Source of the DNA: Acanthosoma haemorrhoidale | Taxonomy: Eukaryota; Arthropoda; Insecta; Hemiptera; Acanthosomatidae | Length of the DNA stretch: 64,000 nucleotides | Assembly (NCBI GenBank): GCA_930367205.1 | Contig: OV884013.1 | Location: 84,445,333-84,509,332 of the forward strand | Direction of reading: 5' to 3' | Part shown: piece after piece, positions 58,338 through 64,000 of the stretch | Position numbering within the stretch: the stretch's first letter is position 1 | Layout: each line of letters opens with the position of its first letter | The notes under the pieces: model-generated | The model's database searches: none | Seen by the model: the letters and a program-made list of their open reading frames with translations, nothing else | What the model was told of the DNA's origin: nothing | Position numbers and translations under genes: made by a program

Positions 58338-58424
58338 GCATATATCTTAATTACTTATTGCCTTATAAAAGGCAGATTGTAATTATTGCACAATAAAGGA
58401 ATTATACTACTAGTTATTATTATA

Positions 58425-61400
58425 AACTAGGCGAAAACAAGTCCGTGCCTTCTATTCAACTAAACTTGGACTTAATAGCATTAAAGCTGTCACAAATCTG
58501 TTTAGTGAGCCCAAAAACTATGGATTCTACACTAATGTTGGACTTCTTCCTGGTTATATGTCCCATGTGTACCAAGTTAAATTTGAGTTAGCACTCGCAT
58601 TAAAGATTTAACCTGGAACGCCATTTATGAAGCTACATACATATTTATGCAGAGATGTGTACATATCAGGTCACCTTTATTTAAAAAATTGAATTTAGTA
58701 GACGATTCACATTGTCCGTATAAAACAGCATTACACATACATTTTTTTCATCGAAGTGAAAAAGATTGATAAATTCAACGCGTTGATAAACGGAAAATGG
58801 GACGTTCCACTCCACTAATTACTTTCCCTTAATAAAAGAGAACGTGATTGTCTTTGGCCGGAGTTTTCCTGTTATGATTATAAGGGAGACCTAACATTGT
58901 TCCTCGCGCCTCTACCAAATTGGAAGATTAAGTTGACAAACGGATTTAATTACAGGGCGATTCCAATTTTAAAATTTCAGCTAGAAGAGGGGAACTGTAA
59001 ACATTAGTAATTTCTCATCATTGGGCATTTAATTTCTTCTTATATTCGTAATAAACCATTCACTACAGGTTCGTGCAGCTCACTATTCTTATTTTCTTGG
59101 AATGATGTACGTCAGACAAGATGTTCATGTATCTAATCCTGGTATGTTTAGTCTTCTACCTGTGATTATAGCAGAGCTTGGTAAATGATATCTTGTTTTT
59201 TATCAGCTTGAAAAGGAATGATAAACTGTGTGATGTCAATATACGTGAAATTCGGTAAGACGTTTAGAAAAAACTCAATGACTTTCTTAGGGTTTGCTTT
59301 AACGTGCACCGAAGAGTGGAGATGCCTAATAATTTTAATCCTCAAGTAGACGATATTGAATCCCGGGTATTTCCATGGTTTTCCTTCAATGAAGGTTTAA
59401 ACAACGGTTCCCCATCCCCCCCTTCTGAAACAAAAATACTCATTTCGGTATGTTCATAATGACATTCACTTCAGAGTGAATGAATTGTTTCACAAATTTA
59501 TCCTGTACGCTGATAATATTAACAAAACCAAATACAATGGCATCCCTATACATGGCTCTAACAATTTTATGTGTTCACCCATCGTCGTTTGCCCATCACC
59601 GTGTGAGCATTACAGATTACATCATATTGGACATCAATGTTCTTTACAAACAACTTGTGAAAACAGATATAGATATGTATTATTATATTATTAAATTAAA
59701 GTACGTTAACAGTTCAAGGTAAAAAGCTATTTGTGGTAATTACTGGACTATAACATAAGGTTCTTCAAACGACTATTAAATTTTATTTTTTTTTAAAAGC
59801 ACTTCTTTCTAACTAAAGAAATTATGAAATTAATAATATGATTAAATAATCAGTACCTTAGAACAGGACTAAGCTCTTAGAAATCCTCTACTTAAGATTT
59901 AGGAAAGAAAAAAGAATCTAGCTCAAATAAAATAAGACTAAATGAAGAAACCCCATCTCCACCTTAACAAGGAAACATTAAAGGTACAGGGCGGGTCTTC
60001 GCTCCCCTACCGAAAAGACGGTACTACGGCAGGGGAAAGAAATAAGGAAATAATACCTTGGCCAAACCAGCTCTGTTAATGGGACTTACTTTGAAAATGG
60101 CTTCATTTTTTGTCTTTTGTCTTTTTGTAAAGCGCGACCTGCCACTGACGTTTTATTAAATATTCAAACGTTCGTAATTATTATTATAAATAAATTAAAT
60201 TTATGCTATGATGTTTGACTGATTTACGATTAAAAAAAAACTAGTATCCTTGGCTTAGGGTTAACAGAGCTCAGTATTGTCGTCGCACAAACAATTATGT
60301 TAAGAAAACAGAGGCCAAAATTGAGTAGGAACGTGGCTAAGTAGAATCCTTGAACCAAGATGTCTCAATCCTTGATAATTAAGCGAGCTCATCATGTAAC
60401 ATGTAATCCGTTGGTAATACATAGTTGGTGTAAATAATAAATTTGATTGGTTACTTAATTTACTTTAAAGGCAGTCATACAATATGTGACAAACGTGTTA
60501 TATCACAAAATTGTTATCATAACAATTGTAACTGCATGAATCTATGACTGTGGCTATCTGGCCACCACTTAATTACTAAACAGGTTGTGGAAAAGGATTA
60601 TCCTAACTTAGGCTATTTAATTATCACGTTCCAACTTATGAGTCAGTTTAGGGTTTATTATACCAATATTAATTACTCTTTCAAAGTAATATTTTACTTT
60701 ATTCAAGAAGAAAACTTAAGGGACCTAAAAACAAAATTATTATAAATTGTTTTAAAAATTAAATTCTCACTCATGACTGAGGATGTCACCTCGTTGTTAC
60801 AATCAGTCACCTTGAAATTTTGTTTTATGATATCAAATATTTTATTTTTAATGTTAGTTGGTTAGAATATAAAAAAAGTTTTGTTATTTGATGTGTTTAT
60901 TTCAATATATATTTAAATTGACTATATTAACAAAACAAAGGATGTACAACGTGAATAAAAACAATATTAAGAGAATCTGAAAGGCCCTTGGGTTCCCTGA
61001 ATAATTAATAAATAGTTCTGGGAATAATATATATCATTCTGTTGGTGAAATCATCCCGATAAATTTGAACCGCCTTTCAGCGAAAAAAAGGAAATATTCG
61101 AGTCGGTAAAAATGCTATAAAAATGCGATCTATGTTACTGGCATCCATAATTTTGACAGGAGAGGGAAACCAGACTATTTTTTCCCTTTGAAATATTTTC
61201 ATATACTCTCTTTTATTGGATCTTAACAAAAAACAATTCTGGATAATTCATGATATGGTGGAATATTTTTTCAAAAGTGTGACTTCAACGGGTCGTTTTT
61301 GTTGGAGAAGTCAAAACAGTTGTTTAACGGTACAGCTTCTACCTTTGGTTCCGGTAATTAAATATTACTTCTGCCGACTTTTTTGCCTTGCTTAAAACTA

Positions 61401-64000
61401 AAGCTGAACGAATTTCGCTATTCGGACTAAGGGACAAAATTGGATGACAACAGCTGGTATCGGAAATCACACGAGGGTCACTTTGGTATACGTATTTACC
61501 AGCGGAATATTTCGCTATCTAGATGGTTATATGAGTAACCATACCTTTTGGGTTCCGAACCGATCTGGAGCAGCTTACCATTCCTTCCTTGTATCCCCAG
61601 AGAGCGAATCATGGTGAATGGGAAAAAGTTAGATTAGGGTCAATGGATGTCATTGCCAAAGGATTTGGGAGAGGAAAAAACACGTAGATCGTTTACTAAA
61701 TCTTCTGTCCCTCTTTTTTTTTCAACCGCCTTATCATGGGTAAATGTTTTGCCCTTCTTTGAGTAGCATAATCATACTCGAACGCGAGCAAAACGTACAG
61801 ATATTATTTCAACTCTAATTTATGTACTATTTTAAACAAAATATCAGAATAGTTTTTGTTAAAGTTAATGTAGATTGCAGACAATTTTTTTAAGATGTCC
61901 TTTTTTTCAGTTTCTTAAATTACATAAATACTTAGCACCTGTTTAGTTTCTTTGGGATTGCCAAATACAATAAGACTCTACCCTTATATAATTGATGTAT
62001 TTGAATTGGCATGAAAACATGGCATTATATGTTGGAGGCACTTTGTGAGTAAAATCAGGTATAAAAAATTTAAATTGGCATAACTAGGTAAAATAAGACA
62101 TGCTGCTCACTTGATTAGGCTATTCCGTGTTATTTTTATTTCATTAAGTTGAGTTATAGATTGTTCATTGAAATTTATATTTTGTATACTGTCAGTTAAT
62201 TAAATTTTAAAGTCGTCATTCCACGCTTATTTTTTATACCAGTGTAATCGAAGTTAATTAAGCTAAATATTCAAAAGTAAATTATTAGCAACAGAGAGTG
62301 CCTGTAAATGTAGATAAATAGATGGCATGATCATTTTAGCATTCGTTGAATTTTCTATGATAGATTTGAGGCGGAAAATATGAAACAAATTAGGCTCCGC
62401 ACCCCTGGACTCCACTCTGTGAAATGATGGTTATTAATAACGAAGTTGCATGGCCCATAGTCGTAATGGATTCGGGATATGAAAAGCCGGTATTAATTCC
62501 TGATGGGAGATGTAAGACCATAATGAATTTACGTTTGATTGCTGATTCACTAATAGTAAGTGACTAAGTTCATATATACACTGTACAATAGTCATTTGCA
62601 TTTCATAATTACTCAATACGAATCGTTAGGGACCGCTTTTTATCGCTTAGAAGATACAATGTATATTTTTAGATTACCTTTTTACCTTTTTAGATTAAAT
62701 CCTCATTATAGACTTTAAAAACTAAAGCAATTCATTAACATCAGTGTTCACAAGCTCACCACTTCTCACATGCTTTAAAGCATCGTTTAGTGGAACAACA
62801 ATACAAATGGAAAATGAATCTTATAATGTAAGTTATATGCTCGTTATTTGAGGAGTGATTTTGCAACATGAAATTCAACGGTGCATCATGAGACAATGTA
62901 AAATTAATTCGCTTACCTCAATATCTGATCCTCAATCTCCTACCTGTAATATTGTATAGAAGGATGTCTAGCAAGCAAGGAGGCGAGTTTAAAGGAGGAC
63001 TAGGCGCTTCTGATGTCTAAAAACCAGGCTAAATAAAACACTAAAATCTTAAAATCTAAATTGTGCCATGTGAATATTGTTTTTAGACGTTCCTACTTAT
63101 TCTCGAAACAACAGATTTCTATATGATACTTGCTGGCGTTCATCCCTACAGTGATATAAACAATGTTTGCTTGTTTATTTATTTAATTCCGTATCTACTA
63201 TCGTCTAGAGCTGAAATGCAGGAATATGCTATGGGACAGCTACTTCTATTTTGTAAGGAGTGTCTATTTAGGGATTTAACCCAAAACCTTTTGACTAAAA
63301 TTTGTAATAACTGTTTATTGACTCATTACAATCAGAAGATTCATCTATAATATTTTCCATAGTCAAGTACACATTGTCAGTTGTTAGGCGCCTCAGGCTT
63401 ACTCATGATTGCCAACGGACTTATAAATAAGTAATAACTTATAAATAGATACCCTATTTGTATACGCATCATACCGTTAGGATATAGTAGTTCCTCTGTA
63501 AGGTAGTATAGTTACTTATAATACATTATAGTTGACGAGGTTTTAAAACGGGAGATCCCACAGAACTGCAGAATACAGACTATAGTGTCTTAAAAACTTT
63601 CCACCCACCACGAAAAAAAAAATCATCTCAAATGTAATACACCACACAATTAACGGTTTACCGGTGCTAATTTTAATTAATTTCCGTTAAATACCCTACA
63701 CATATTAGCTGTTTTAATGTGAACTTCGATATCTTAAATTATAAACGCCACCTTCATATTTACTTTTTAATTACAAAGTCATTTAACAATCACCCTTCAT
63801 TATTTTTGAGGGGGTGTAATTAATTTTAAGAATTTCATTTTACGCACTAGCATCAAATGAAAAATATGGTGTTCCTAAATAAACAAACAAACCCCCAAAC
63901 ATCCTGAAGCAGTTAGCACTATTTAAGAGAGAATATTAACTTTTTTTTGGTTTTGGTTTGTTTGTTTTAGGGTATGCCAACTTCAAGGGTCTTTGGTGCC
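58425..64000. other. Intergenic AT-rich DNA to the window end
   Basis: No gene, mobile element or tandem repeat could be supported in this 5.5 kb. Overlapping plus-strand frames at 59476-59722 and a frame at 63123-63350 lack recognisable domains. A small GC-richer patch with a GGTA-rich segment lies at about 59990-60040. Confidence 0.4.

Larger units (their letters stand above)
57560..58410 (+). mobile_element. LINE-D derivative: partial reverse transcriptase fused to 3' UTR, 14-bp target duplication
   Basis: 851 bp bounded by TAGTTATTATTATA at 57546-57559 and 58411-58424, so it entered as one unit. It has a reverse transcriptase piece, a deletion junction near 57930, and then the full LINE-D 3' UTR ending in CACAATAAAGGAATTATA. 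This copy identifies the abundant LINE-D tails of this window as belonging to a Jockey-like LINE. Confidence 0.88.

Overview
The window looks like gene-poor, AT-rich nuclear DNA of an insect or close arthropod relative. The evidence is a Jockey-type set of non-LTR retrotransposons (LINEs) with poly(A) tails and target-site duplications, a Ty3/Gypsy-like LTR element with a tRNA-Lys primer-binding site, a Tc1/mariner-type transposon with terminal inverted repeats, and long micro- and minisatellites. I see no operons, ribosome-binding sites, tRNA, rRNA or CRISPR. No host gene can be named. One possible internal exon (45814-45995, minus) and a GC-rich promoter-like island (55094-55820) are the best hints of host genes.

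Layout. 1-1516: a decayed LINE ('LINE-C') reverse transcriptase with a poly(A)-ended tail, abutted by a 'LINE-D' 3' end. 2613-8272: a broken LTR retroelement with a primer-binding site, a strange repeat-rich ORF in the gag position, no protease or reverse transcriptase, a frameshifted integrase, a long non-coding stretch, and a polypurine tract plus LTR-like terminus. 8669-10882: a 5'-truncated but uninterrupted 'LINE-A' ORF2 with a strongly structured 3' UTR. 13983-15675: a minus-strand 'LINE-B' insertion with a 12-bp target duplication, lying between two diverged copies of another repeat. 16916-26363: scattered LINE-D and LINE-A 3' ends, several with target duplications, a 24-bp minisatellite and an internally deleted mariner-type transposon. 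28407-36270: a second LINE-C fragment, a 163-bp tandem dimer, two LINE-D copies and about 370 bp of (AG)n. 36271-64000: mostly featureless AT-rich DNA with a deleted LINE-B copy, a perfect 38-bp inverted repeat, a 72-bp direct repeat, LINE-D and LINE-C fragments, the GC island and a LINE-D derivative at 57560-58410.

How the pieces relate. LINE-A and LINE-B have related ORF2 sequences and share a 3'-UTR architecture: a hairpin built on GCCTAG(A/G), then a stem with the heptaloop ACTCTCA whose stem bases differ in a compensatory way between the two families. LINE-D is the most abundant repeat, with ten copies. Two of them share one junction joining a partial reverse transcriptase to the 3' UTR, which suggests a non-autonomous derivative that itself transposed. 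The most unusual single object is the 2.6-8.3 kb element, which has lost its enzymes but carries a Tyr/Gln-repeat plus coiled-coil reading frame where gag should be. LINE-A to LINE-D and repeat-E are labels made up for this window, and all repeat relationships were found by eye.
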